Below are positions 40,876 to 48,055 of a DNA stretch of 48,055 nt, piece after piece. Made by a program: the position numbers and the translations under genes. The first letter of the stretch is position 1; the number at the start of each line of letters is the position of its first letter. The stretch covers positions 1 to 48,055 of the forward strand of contig DAOUHE010000005.1 in assembly GCA_034428715.1 (NCBI GenBank), given 5' to 3'. Under the pieces are notes generated by a model. It was given only the letters and a program-made list of their open reading frames with translations. It was not told where the DNA came from and made no database searches. The DNA comes from Io17-Chloro-G2 sp034428715. GTDB taxonomy: Bacteria; Chloroflexota; Dehalococcoidia; Lucifugimonadales; UBA3495.

Positions 40876-41994
40876 CTAGCCCTGCTTGGATCTCAGCGGC
40901 CGGCTTACCTGGTGCAGGTATCTGAGCATTTCCACGTTGGAGCCGATCACGCTGGTTTCGTGGTACGAGATGGTTTTTTCCAGGCAGAAGGCTTTGACGA
41001 TCTCTCGAACCTTCCGCAGGTTGTTCCTCGGCAGGCTGGGGAATAGATGGTGTTCGATCTGATAGTTAAGCCCGCCGTAGACCATGTCGGTTATAGGATG
41101 GGGCTTGATGTTACGTGACGTCAACACCTGGTGGCGCAAAAAGTCGATGTTTGTACCCGGCTCTATAACGGGCATGCCCTTATGGTTGGGAGCGAAGGTC
41201 CCACCCATGAGGAGACCGGCCACCGCCTGGTGAATCAGCAGGAACAACGCCCCTTGCCACGGGCCCAGCAGGAAGTAAAGCAGGCTGAGGTATATAACGG
41301 CGTGGACCGCCAACAGCAGTGGCTCCAGCACCGGGTATTTCACATCTTCACCCCGGACGATGTAGTTAACGCCGCCAAATCGCAGGCTTATGGAGGACAA
41401 CATCAAGATGGGATAGAACAAAAACGCCTGGTATTTGATGATTGGCCGTAGCAGAAAGGGCTTGCTTAAAGCCTGTTCCTCAGTGAAGGCCAGCACCGAG
41501 ACCTCAATGTCGGTGTCCTCTCCAACCACGTTGGGGCTGGTATGATGCCGGTTATGTTTGTCTATCCACCAACTCAGGTCCATGGCTACGAGGAAGGTGG
41601 CCAGGAGGCCAACCATGTCGTTTCTCTTGGCAGACCGGGCTATCTGGTAATGCCCCGCGTCATGTCCGATGAACGCGATTTGGGAAAAGGCGAAGCCGAA
41701 AAACACCGCGTTGATCAGTTGCACCCACAAAATGTCCACCATGGCCATCACGGTTATACCGATACCTAGCATGGCCACGCCAAGCACGATCTTCGCGGTG
41801 TAGAAGACGGGTTGTTTGTCCAGGAGGCCTGCCTGCTGAACCCGCCGCCGCAGCTCCCGGTATTCGCCGTCACTCCTGGAGTCGGTTGCGGCCGGTGATG
41901 ATGGGCGTTCTAGGACCACCACGCCTCCCAAATCAGCCGATTCGACTCCCGCGGCATTTAAAATCACTGAATCTTGAGGATCTTGGTCGATCAT
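40876..41994 (-). CDS. Fatty acid desaturase (QxxHH, front-end type)
   Basis: 372 residues with four or so membrane helices and the three histidine boxes of di-iron desaturases: HDAGH (111-115), HNRHH (147-151) and QIEHH (312-316). Gln in place of the first His of box 3 is typical of front-end (delta-5/6-like) desaturases, which normally carry a fused cytochrome b5; none is fused here. The Rieske protein encoded 140 bases upstream is the likely electron donor. Box regions are followed by LFPSLPRNNL, also typical. Start ATG 41994 with AAGGATAA upstream. It introduces a double bond in a membrane lipid acyl chain or other long chain. Confidence 0.92.
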   Translation of the reverse strand: MIDQDPQDSVILNAAGVESADLGGVVVLERPSSPAATDSRSDGEYRELRRRVQQAGLLDKQPVFYTAKIVLGVAMLGIGITVMAMVDILWVQLINAVFFGFAFSQIAFIGHDAGHYQIARSAKRNDMVGLLATFLVAMDLSWWIDKHNRHHTSPNVVGEDTDIEVSVLAFTEEQALSKPFLLRPIIKYQAFLFYPILMLSSISLRFGGVNYIVRGEDVKYPVLEPLLLAVHAVIYLSLLYFLLGPWQGALFLLIHQAVAGLLMGGTFAPNHKGMPVIEPGTNIDFLRHQVLTSRNIKPHPITDMVYGGLNYQIEHHLFPSLPRNNLRKVREIVKAFCLEKTISYHETSVIGSNVEMLRYLHQVSRPLRSKQG

Positions 41995-42133
41995 TCAGAT
42001 GTTATCCTTTCAAGCCGATAGGATGCGCAGCCCTAAAATCAGCGCACGTGTTTATAGTCAACAGGGTTTTGGGATAAAGCCGGTCTCTGATTGAATGGCT
42101 AGGGCCCGAACCGTTTGGACCCGCCACATTGCA

Positions 42134-42424
42134 TCAGGGCAGGGGCTCCTGAGCGTTCAACCTTCCGTTTTCCACGGAAACAGTGGTGGACCACATACGG
42201 GCGTTGGGACCGTTGACGCAAACGCCTTCTTTATACTCGAAGCGCCATCCGTGGTCCGGGCACATAAAACAGGTCCCCCAATCCACAACCTCGCCACCGT
42301 GATGGGGACATACGGTGGAAAGTAGCAAATAGCCGTCTTTACCCTGCACCAGGAAATATGACTCTCTATCCATCTCAATCAGCGCAGGGAATTTGGTGAA
42401 ATCGCTTTCAGCGCCCAAATCCAT
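42134..42424 (-). CDS. Rieske-type 2Fe-2S ferredoxin
   Basis: 96 residues. Cluster ligands are C39-x-H41 in STVCPHHGG and C55-xx-H58 in FMCPDHGW, the two Rieske loops. No signal peptide, so cytosolic and soluble. FEYKEGVCVNGPNARM is the loop that follows in Rieske ferredoxins of oxygenase systems. It lies directly before the desaturase gene on the same strand and is the probable one-electron donor to it, though a reductase is not seen. A second CxH motif with HH gives a slightly unusual first loop (CPHHGG). Confidence 0.9.
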   Translation of the reverse strand: MDLGAESDFTKFPALIEMDRESYFLVQGKDGYLLLSTVCPHHGGEVVDWGTCFMCPDHGWRFEYKEGVCVNGPNARMWSTTVSVENGRLNAQEPLP

Positions 42425-42667
42425 GGGTTCACGTCCCTTTTATTTTGAATGACCAGACCCGGTGATGCAAACCGGGCAGAATTTTAACATCAAAAAATCC
42501 CAGCTACCTATCGGGAAGCGTTGATAGTATAGCCCACCATGGTGATAGCCTCAAGCTGGCGGGTTTGCCAGATTCAACGAATCGGCCTGGCCCCCGCAAC
42601 CAGGCACGCCATCAGGCGCTCTCGAGTATCCAAGCTTGGCCCAGGCACAGGCAAGTACTATTGCCGG

Positions 42668-43621
42668 CTAATCGTCACCCAGGAACCGGCGAGGATTATC
42701 CACCATGATCGCGTTTATGTCTTCGTCAGTGGCGCCGAGTTCTTTCAGCCGAGGTAATACACGGCGAGTTATGAAGAGATACCCATCGGGGTTGAACGCC
42801 CGCCGCTGTTCCGCCAGTTCTTTGGTGACCTGGGTACTGAGGACCGAGTTGTCGTGGGAGAGCATAAGGCGATGGGCGAATCCTGCGTCGATCAACTGCT
42901 TGACCACCTCGGTTCGCTGCTCCCAGTTGGGTGTCTCGGGAGTGCGTCCGCCGGGATACCGGTCCAACCCCAACCAAACGCCTTTGTTCAGCAGGCCCAA
43001 CAGGTAATCCAGGTCGGTATCGTCGTTGCTATGGCCCACGTAGACCCGGTTCAGGTCAACGCCTTCTTCCTCTAGGATGCGCACCTGAGCCTCTCCCACC
43101 CGGTCGGGGGACCAGGTGTGGGTCGAGATGCGGACGCCGGTCTCCTTTTGTGTGATGGCGGCCGCTCTCAGGACGATCTCCTGAGGCGGGGTTATGCCGC
43201 CCCGGTCACTGGCGACTTTGATGATTCCCGCCTTGATGCCGCTGTCCTCTATCCCCTCTTGGATCTCCCGGATGAAATGGGGCGCTATGGCGCTTGGGGT
43301 GGACGCGGCAAAGTCCCGGGGGACCGCCAGGTGATTGCCGGTGCAGGCGACGATATGGACCCCGCTCCGCCGGGAAACCTCCGCCAATAGCTCTATGTTA
43401 CGGCCTAGGTCGAAGGTCGTGACGTCGATTATGGTCCGAACCCCTTCGTCGTAGGCCGCTTTAAGAGCGACCCCGCCTTCGTCTGTCACGGCTTGATGGT
43501 CGATGAATCCTGGGTATGTGCTGCTCATCCCCGCTGCGCTGAGCAGCACGTGTTCGTGGCTCAACGTGAATCCCAAGCTGGATGCTTCGACTGGGCCTAG
43601 AACCGTGTTCACCGTCGCCAT
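42668..43621 (-). CDS. Phosphotriesterase-family metal hydrolase
   Basis: 317 residues, amidohydrolase TIM barrel. Metal ligands: H22-x-H24 in LSHEHVLL, the carbamylated-Lys position K135 in GIIKVASD, H168 in STHTW, H197 in VGHSND and D257 in LSHDN. All six canonical PTE positions are present, so the protein should hold two metals. Many family members are lactonases or carboxylesterases rather than phosphotriesterases. AGGAGG precedes ATG 43621. The zinc alcohol dehydrogenase gene lies just upstream on the same strand, so it may open a lactone made by a dehydrogenase; this is inference. Confidence 0.92.
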   Translation of the reverse strand: MATVNTVLGPVEASSLGFTLSHEHVLLSAAGMSSTYPGFIDHQAVTDEGGVALKAAYDEGVRTIIDVTTFDLGRNIELLAEVSRRSGVHIVACTGNHLAVPRDFAASTPSAIAPHFIREIQEGIEDSGIKAGIIKVASDRGGITPPQEIVLRAAAITQKETGVRISTHTWSPDRVGEAQVRILEEEGVDLNRVYVGHSNDDTDLDYLLGLLNKGVWLGLDRYPGGRTPETPNWEQRTEVVKQLIDAGFAHRLMLSHDNSVLSTQVTKELAEQRRAFNPDGYLFITRRVLPRLKELGATDEDINAIMVDNPRRFLGDD

Positions 43622-43678
43622 GCCCGCGGCCTCCTGGTTAGATTACTGCGAATAAATCCCCTAACTGTCCAAAAACCA

Positions 43679-44707
43679 CTACTTCTGGGGTTCAATGATC
43701 ACTTTCAAAGAATCCTTTGCATCTGCGGTTAGTTTGAAGCCCAGACCGGCATCGGCCAGCCCCAAACGGTGGCTGATCATTTGGCCGACCTGCACCCTGC
43801 CCGAGGAAATCAACTCCATGGCCGTGCCCAAGTCAGCCGGAGCTCCGGCGTAGGTGGTGGTCAGGGTGGCATCGTTGCGGAAAAACACGTCGTTTATTGG
43901 CACGGATACTGTTACGCCAGGCTCGGTGGGGGCAAAGAAAAGCACCGTGCCACCGCGCTCCACCGATCGCAGCGCCTGGTCCAACGCCGGAGGCGCGCCG
44001 GTGCAGACGATCACCAGGTCGGCCAGCCGGCCCTCATTGACCTCCCGCAGGCGGGCAGGAACATCCTCAGAGGCGGAAAAAGCCACGTCGGCGCCCAACC
44101 GGCGAGCGGCCTCCAAGCGGAAATCAACCATATCGGTGGCCACGATGCGGCCGGCCCCCAGAGCCCTGGCCAGGTTGATATGCAACAATCCGGCCAGACC
44201 GCTGCCCAGCACCAACACGCTCTGCCCCGGCTGGATATTCGCCCGCCTCTGGCCCCGGTAAACGCATGCCAGGGGCTCGGTAAAAGAGGCATCTTCGAAA
44301 GAAACCTGGTCTGGAATGGCGAAAACACCGCGGTCCACGTTGATCTCCGGCACCCTAAGGTACTCGGAAAATCCACCGGGCTCGAAGTTTGTCTCCCGGA
44401 GGGTGTCGCAGACGGTGTGATGCCCGGTCAAACAAAACCGGCAGGCGTTGCAGGGAACGTGATGGGTGACCACCAACCGGTCGCCCTCTTTATAACGCTC
44501 CACTCCTGGGCCGGTCTGGACCACCTGGCCCGAAACCTCGTGGCCAAGCACCACGGGCGCCCGTTGGATGCGGTACCACTCCATGACGTCGCTGCCGCAC
44601 AGCCCGCCTGCTTCAACCCGCAGCAACAATTCGCCGGGACCGATCTCCGGCACCGGCATGTCCTCAAGCCTAACGTCGTGGTTGTTGTAATACATTGCCA
44701 CGCGCAT
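43679..44707 (-). CDS. Zinc-dependent medium-chain alcohol dehydrogenase (MDR)
   Basis: 342 residues. Catalytic zinc: C38 in GGLCGSD, H56-E57 in LGHEVSG. Structural zinc: C86, C89, C92 and C100 in VPCNACRFCLTGHHTVC. The NAD(P) fold is SVLVLGSGLAGLLHINLARALG, a slightly divergent GxGxxG (GSGLAG). DPV-free linker MELISSGRVQVGQMISHRLGLAD marks the C-terminal half. Layout and length match sorbitol/threonine dehydrogenase-like sugar or amino-alcohol dehydrogenases. ATG 44707 with AGAGGTGA upstream. Cotranscription with the phosphotriesterase-like gene is plausible (57 bases between). Confidence 0.9.
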   Translation of the reverse strand: MRVAMYYNNHDVRLEDMPVPEIGPGELLLRVEAGGLCGSDVMEWYRIQRAPVVLGHEVSGQVVQTGPGVERYKEGDRLVVTHHVPCNACRFCLTGHHTVCDTLRETNFEPGGFSEYLRVPEINVDRGVFAIPDQVSFEDASFTEPLACVYRGQRRANIQPGQSVLVLGSGLAGLLHINLARALGAGRIVATDMVDFRLEAARRLGADVAFSASEDVPARLREVNEGRLADLVIVCTGAPPALDQALRSVERGGTVLFFAPTEPGVTVSVPINDVFFRNDATLTTTYAGAPADLGTAMELISSGRVQVGQMISHRLGLADAGLGFKLTADAKDSLKVIIEPQK

Positions 44708-44781
44708 TGATCGTTCACCTCTGGCTGGTAGCCTTCATTGGCTTGTTTGGCTGGACTGGCGTTGGTTGCCCATGGCGGAGG

Positions 44782-44828
44782 AAATCCCCCTGTATCCCCC
44801 TTTCGCAAAGGGGGATACAGGGGGATTT
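44782..44828. repeat. 22-bp perfect inverted repeat
   Basis: AAATCCCCCTGTATCCCCC plus TTT (44782-44803) is exactly complementary to 44807-44828 around a three-base loop. A stem this long and regular is likely a mobile or structural repeat; followed by TTATC it is also terminator-like for either strand. Confidence 0.8.
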
Positions 44829-44918
44829 ATCACGGGCCGATGATTCTAAATGATCGGCTTAAATTTAGACACCAATAATTTTCTGGACCAATTGGGTGCA
44901 CTTTCACCACGAACTTAG

Positions 44919-44952
44919 CCTCCCCTAAACCCCCTCCTTTGTAAGGAGGGGG
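44919..44952. repeat. CCCCTCCTT-type repeat, second copy
   Basis: CCTCCCCTAAACCCCC then a stem of 10 bp (44930-44939 with 44943-44952) around TGT. Nearly identical to 36542-36575. Confidence 0.7.
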
Positions 44953-45059
44953 CCAACCTCGGATAAGGCGATAACCAGCCTCCCCCTTTGTGAGGAACCC
45001 AGGTAAGTTCGCCCACCAGTGCAGCCACAACCGAACCCACCGGCCGCCCATGATCAGTC

Positions 45060-45872
45060 CTAGACTGCGGCCAAACGGCCGTTGCCGGCCTTAACGTTGT
45101 CGAAGATCTCCTGGGCTTCCTTGACCGAGCCGTTCTCATGGACGACATGGCGAAGGGCGCGGATCATGGGCACCGGGTAGTCGCTTTGCCATATGTTCCG
45201 GCCCAGGTTTATTCCTATGGCGCCGTTCTGCATCCCATCGTGGACGAATTCCAAAACCTCAAGCTCGGTGTCGGCTTGGGGGCCTCCGGCCATTATCACG
45301 GGAACGGGGCAGCCGGTCACCACCTTGTCAAAACCGTCGTCGCACCAATAGGTCTTCACCACCCGGGCGCCCAGTTCGGCGCAGATCCGGCAGCACAGGG
45401 CCAGGTACCTGGATTCCCGCTGCTCAAGCTCCCTGCCCACCGCGGTGACCGCCATTACCGGGATCCCGTATTTCTCACCTTCGTCTACCAGCTTGCCGAG
45501 GTTGAGCAAAGACTGTTTCTCGTATTCGGTGCCGATAAAGACCGAAATACCCACCGCCGAGGCGTTCAACCGGATCGCTTCCTCCATGCTGGTGGTTATC
45601 CCCTCATCGGCCAGGTCATGACCCACCATGCTGGTGCCGCCGGAGACCCGAAGGACCACCGGTTTGGTGTTTCCGGGGTTGATGGCGGAGCGCAGCACTC
45701 CCCTGGTCACGAATAGCGCATCGGCATAGGGCAAGAGAGGTTCGATGGTCTTGCCGGGTTCCTCCAATTGCCGGGTGGGTCCCAGGAAGTAACCGTGGTC
45801 TATGGGCAGAAACACGCACTTCCCGTCGGATTGGATCAGTTGGGCCAACCGGTTTGCCATTCCCCAGTCCAT
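45060..45872 (-). CDS. DeoC/LacD-type class I aldolase (LsrF-like)
   Basis: 270 residues, TIM barrel. FLPIDHGYFLGP (21-32) with Asp25 and VVKTYWCDDG with the Schiff-base lysine K173 are the marks of the LsrF/ADH-synthase/archaeal FBA class I group. VIMAGGPQADTELEVLEFVHDGMQNGAIGINLGRNIWQ (residues about 193-230) is the phosphate-binding end. Relatives cleave or form C-C bonds on phosphorylated sugars; LsrF acts on the phospho-AI-2 product. With the neighbouring zinc dehydrogenase a sugar-acid or deoxysugar route is possible. GGGAGG precedes ATG 45872. Confidence 0.88.
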   Translation of the reverse strand: MDWGMANRLAQLIQSDGKCVFLPIDHGYFLGPTRQLEEPGKTIEPLLPYADALFVTRGVLRSAINPGNTKPVVLRVSGGTSMVGHDLADEGITTSMEEAIRLNASAVGISVFIGTEYEKQSLLNLGKLVDEGEKYGIPVMAVTAVGRELEQRESRYLALCCRICAELGARVVKTYWCDDGFDKVVTGCPVPVIMAGGPQADTELEVLEFVHDGMQNGAIGINLGRNIWQSDYPVPMIRALRHVVHENGSVKEAQEIFDNVKAGNGRLAAV

Positions 45873-46187
45873 ATCTATTCCTCCCGACCTATTTGGCTGG
45901 CTACGAGCTATTTTAAAAATCCTGTGTGATTAGAACATGAACAATCAGCGATGGAACCCTTCGCCAGGCCCAGGTCGAACGGGAAAGACTGCCCCCGGTC
46001 ATGGTGAACTGGTCGAACCATCGTGGTGAGCTTGTCGAACCATATCTTGATATGGACTCAAGTCTGATTAAACCTTACAATACCGGGCTGTTGTATGCCC
46101 GTTTGAAATCTTCTGCCCAACATTTTACCTTCTTCCAGCGGCCTACTGCCAGGGCTTTGACGCTGCCAGAAGGATCATCCGGCATTT
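45873..46187. other. 315-base intergenic region with a short direct repeat
   Basis: Between the aldolase start and the LUD stop, both leftward genes. Holds the direct repeat at 46002-46043. No gene recognised; weak open frames have no ribosome site or family resemblance. Confidence 0.55.
46002..46043. repeat. Direct repeat of 20 bp (GGTGA.CT.GTCGAACCAT)
   Basis: TGGTGAACTGGTCGAACCAT at 46002-46021 and TGGTGAGCTTGTCGAACCAT at 46024-46043 match at 18 of 20 bases with a two-base spacer. Confidence 0.7.
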
Positions 46188-46796
46188 CTACCAACCGAGC
46201 GATTCATTGATCAGGATCATGGTGATCCGCCCGGCAACCACCTCGTTCTCAAAGACCATCAGTTTGCCTATGGGCGACGGATTGCGTCCCCGGCCCTGGA
46301 GCCAGCTATCGTGGCGCTCCAGGGTATATCCTCTGACGCGGTCCATTGCTTCTGGAAGGCCCGGGCAGATTTTTTGGGTGCCGGCCAGCCAGATCAGGTG
46401 TTCGGCGTTGTAAACGTAGGCGGCTATCTGGCTTCCCGATCCGCTGGCCACCACTACCTCACCCGTCTCGGCGACGGCTTGAACGCTACCGATGAAATAG
46501 TCCGCCATGGTGGCTTGCCTGCGAATGTTCCTCTGCTTGGCCGGGTCCGTCTCGGCTTCCATCTCATCGTGCAGGTTCCGGTATTTTGGGTTTTGATGCA
46601 CGTAATCGGAATAGCCGATGGAATCCAGCGTCTCGGACGTGTTGTTAAAGATCACCGAACCCTCAGGCACCAACTCCTTGAGCTTGGCCAGAGCTTGGGC
46701 GCCGTCGTCCACCACCAGAACATTAACGTTGCGCGCCTTCAGCGCCTCGACCGTCCGCCTGATGGAATCCTCATCGCCCACGTTTTTAGATGCCAT
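46188..46796 (-). CDS. LUD-domain (LutC/YkgG-like) protein
   Basis: 202 residues with the LUD alpha/beta fold: VNVLVVDDGAQALAKLKELVPEGSVIFNNTSETL, ADYFIGSVQAVAETGEVVVASGSGSQ and HLIWLAGTQKICPGLPEAMDRVRGYTLERHD (read in order through residues 24-165). The TGEVVVASGSGS block corresponds to the conserved TGT(I/V)V.SG region. LUD proteins take part in L-lactate utilisation (LutABC) and some bind nucleotides; this one stands alone without LutA or LutB. It begins five bases after the stop of the FAH-family gene, so the two form an operon. GAGG lies eight bases upstream of ATG 46796. Confidence 0.85.
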   Translation of the reverse strand: MASKNVGDEDSIRRTVEALKARNVNVLVVDDGAQALAKLKELVPEGSVIFNNTSETLDSIGYSDYVHQNPKYRNLHDEMEAETDPAKQRNIRRQATMADYFIGSVQAVAETGEVVVASGSGSQIAAYVYNAEHLIWLAGTQKICPGLPEAMDRVRGYTLERHDSWLQGRGRNPSPIGKLMVFENEVVAGRITMILINESLGW

Positions 46797-46800
46797 GCCG

Positions 46801-47712
46801 CTAACCTCGCCTGGGAGCCATGGCGATCATCCCAGCGGCGAATTCAGTGTCGATCCCCCGGGGCCATTCCCTCCGGGATGGGTCGCTGATGTTGATTATC
46901 AGTGATGGCCCCATACCCTCGATCTCCATACGGATGACATCGCCATCCTGCACCGCGCCGATCTGCTGATGGTTGACGCCGGTGGCGATGACGTCGCCGG
47001 GCTCCAGGGTGGTGATCTTCGAGAATTCCGAGATCAGTTCTGGAAGCAGGTGGGCCATGTCGCTGGTCGGGAAATCATGGCGAGGCTCGCCGTTGTTCCA
47101 AAGCCTCACCTGCAAGTTCTGCGGATCGGCGATCTCATCTGCCGTCACCAGGGCCGGCCCCATGGGGGCGAAGGTATCCCAACATTTGCCCAAGTAAAAG
47201 CTGTTGCCCACGGCGCCCTGCAAACCGCGGGCCGACATGTCCAAAAAGTTGCAATATCCGAAAACGTGGGACATGGCGTCTTGCTGGCTGACCTTGGTGG
47301 CGGTCTTGCCGATCACGAAGGCCAATTCCGGCTCATGGTGGAATATGGACGCGGCCACCGGCGGAAGCTCGCAGGTATCGCCGCTGCCTATGACGGCGGT
47401 GGGAGACTTTAAGAAGGCGTCCAACACCGCCGGCTCCCGCTGGCCGTACTCCAGGTAATTCACCGCGGCGCAAATCAGCTTGCCCGGCTTAGGTACCGGC
47501 GCCCGCAGCCTGACGCTGTCCAGGGGCACGCCGTCTTTTCCTGCCACCGCCGCCTCGATCTTGGGACGGAATTCATCCCAACCCAAGATCATGTCTTCGA
47601 TCATGTCTTGCGGACGGCGAAATCTTTCTCCCTCAAAAACGGACATGGCGTCGACCACCCAGCCTTCTTTAACCACTCCCAAGGAAAATTCGTTGAATAA
47701 GACCAGCTTCAT
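46801..47712 (-). CDS. Fumarylacetoacetate hydrolase (FAH)-family protein
   Basis: 303 residues. PKPGKLICAAVNYLEY begins the FAH catalytic domain; FHHEPELAFVIGKTATKVSQ has the two metal-binding glutamates (HEPELA), LGKCWDTFAPMGPALVTADEI follows, with the third metal ligand region near GDVIATGVNHQQIGAVQDGD. The pattern matches 2-hydroxyhepta-2,4-diene-1,7-dioate isomerase, acylpyruvase or oxaloacetate decarboxylase types, all metal-dependent C-C or keto-enol enzymes. AGGGGGT precedes ATG 47712. First gene of a two-gene unit with the LUD protein. Fits aromatic or keto-acid degradation. Confidence 0.92.
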   Translation of the reverse strand: MKLVLFNEFSLGVVKEGWVVDAMSVFEGERFRRPQDMIEDMILGWDEFRPKIEAAVAGKDGVPLDSVRLRAPVPKPGKLICAAVNYLEYGQREPAVLDAFLKSPTAVIGSGDTCELPPVAASIFHHEPELAFVIGKTATKVSQQDAMSHVFGYCNFLDMSARGLQGAVGNSFYLGKCWDTFAPMGPALVTADEIADPQNLQVRLWNNGEPRHDFPTSDMAHLLPELISEFSKITTLEPGDVIATGVNHQQIGAVQDGDVIRMEIEGMGPSLIINISDPSRREWPRGIDTEFAAGMIAMAPRRG

Positions 47713-48023
47713 GTCCGTACCCCCTATGGATTTAGAGTTGCTGATATTTTTATGGGGTAGCGGCGCACGGCCGTGCGCCCCTAAGTTTCGGGCCGATTGG
47801 AGTTTAGCAAAGGGCCATCAGACATTCAATTGAACGAACTGGTGATCCAGAAAGCAGGCGCTTTCGATATTATTGGCAAGAGATGGCTTACGTCCAACAA
47901 CAACCCCGAGATTGCCGTGCCCCAGCGCCCTAGTAGTCAGTCAAACTTGATATTAATGGTAACGTGAAAGATTGAGCAAAAGAGCTACCCTGACTCTGGA
48001 TAGTGTTGATGGGAGGCGGTGGT
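47713..48023. other. 311-base intergenic region at the right end
   Basis: Holds a palindrome copy at 47758-47783. From about 47831 to 47967 a startless open frame reads IQLNELVIQKAGAFDIIGKRW and TSNNNPEIAVPQRP; I cannot place it in a family and it may be a relic. The last 40 bases lead into a partial transposase-like gene. Confidence 0.5.
47758..47783. repeat. Palindrome family 1 copy with one mismatch
   Basis: TAGCGGCGCACGG and CCGTGCGCCCCTA, arms of 13 with one C-C mismatch. It lies about 45 bases upstream of the FAH-family gene. Confidence 0.8.
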
Positions 48024-48055
48024 ATGGTCAGGGAAAAGTATGGAGTCCGGCTGAC
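48024..48055 (+). CDS. Start of an IS630-type transposase-like gene, cut by the right edge
   Basis: ATG 48024 with GGGAGG nine bases upstream; the visible codons read MVREKYGVRLT. K-Y-x-V-x-L-T at this place is the common opening of IS630-family transposases (followed in the family by EER). Only about ten codons are present, so the call rests on a short match. The window's left edge carries a fragment of the same family on the other strand. Confidence 0.45.
   Translation, partial: MVREKYGVRL

Larger units (their letters stand above)
44708..45059. other. 352-base repeat-rich intergenic region
   Basis: Contains the 22-bp inverted repeat at 44782-44828, a copy of the CCCCTCCTT repeat at 44919-44952 and a shorter CCTCCCCCTTTGTGAGG stretch near 44980. 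No credible gene. The hairpins lie downstream of the aldolase gene and upstream of the dehydrogenase. Confidence 0.65.

Noticed and set aside
42425..42667. Possible small gene between the phosphotriesterase-like and Rieske genes
   Set aside because: Open frames here lack ribosome sites and resemble no family; treated as intergenic.

Overview
The window reads as chromosomal DNA of a moderately GC-rich bacterium. Gene content suggests a heterotrophic Chloroflexota of the SAR202/Dehalococcoidia kind. The evidence is paralogous catabolic enzymes (CaiB-type CoA-transferase, two crotonases, acyl-CoA ligase, FMN-dependent 2-hydroxyacid dehydrogenases, LLM flavin oxidoreductase, FAH-family hydrolase, phosphotriesterase-like hydrolase), three MFS carriers, a four-domain pyruvate:ferredoxin-type oxidoreductase and many short GC-rich palindromes. 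This taxonomic reading is inference from gene content; no rRNA or tRNA is visible to confirm it.

Layout. 1-600: remnant of an IS630-type transposase joined to a broken xanthine dehydrogenase-type gene. 0.8-5.5 kb: EamA carrier, crotonase, ThDP enzyme, DUF971 and FmdB-type proteins. 5.6-9.8 kb: methyltransferase with an in-frame TGA near its start, FAD oxidoreductase, and a two-domain CoA-transferase broken by an in-frame TAG. 10-12.2 kb: an unbroken fusion of cysteinyl-tRNA synthetase with a family 2 glycosyltransferase. 12.8-18.6 kb: MeaB-type GTPase, DUF429 protein, the NfeD/SPFH membrane pair and a geranylgeranyl-reductase-like flavoprotein. 18.8-23.1 kb: a GntR/FadR-type regulator with a readable promoter and FadR-like operator, followed by the fused gamma-delta, alpha and beta subunits of a 2-oxoacid:ferredoxin oxidoreductase. 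23.2-26.4 kb: a VOC protein and two tandem FMN hydroxyacid dehydrogenase paralogues. 26.4-28.8 kb: repeats, a decayed alpha/beta hydrolase, two small unknown proteins and a TenA-type protein. 28.9-36.4 kb: MFS carriers, acyl-CoA ligase, a REP-associated tyrosine transposase (RAYT), a second crotonase and a glutamate-1-semialdehyde aminomutase-like protein. 36.6-40.8 kb: ABM monooxygenase, glutaredoxin and thioredoxin-like proteins, an MFS carrier and an LLM oxidoreductase. 40.9-47.7 kb, all on the minus strand: desaturase with Rieske ferredoxin, phosphotriesterase-like protein, zinc alcohol dehydrogenase, LsrF-like aldolase, LUD protein and FAH-family hydrolase. The right edge carries what looks like the first codons of another IS630-type transposase.

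How it fits together. Most genes point to breakdown of small organic acids and CoA thioesters feeding low-potential electrons into ferredoxin. The most unusual single gene is the CysRS-glycosyltransferase fusion. The most unusual distributed feature is a set of near-perfect palindromes (core GGGGCGCACGG/CCGTGCGCCCC, and a sister family GGGGCAGGTTT/AAACCTGCCCC) scattered between genes. The RAYT gene holds one copy of each family inside its own reading frame. Elsewhere copies supply a stop codon and possibly a start codon to MFS genes. Several genes are decayed, and at least one break could be an assembly or base-call error.
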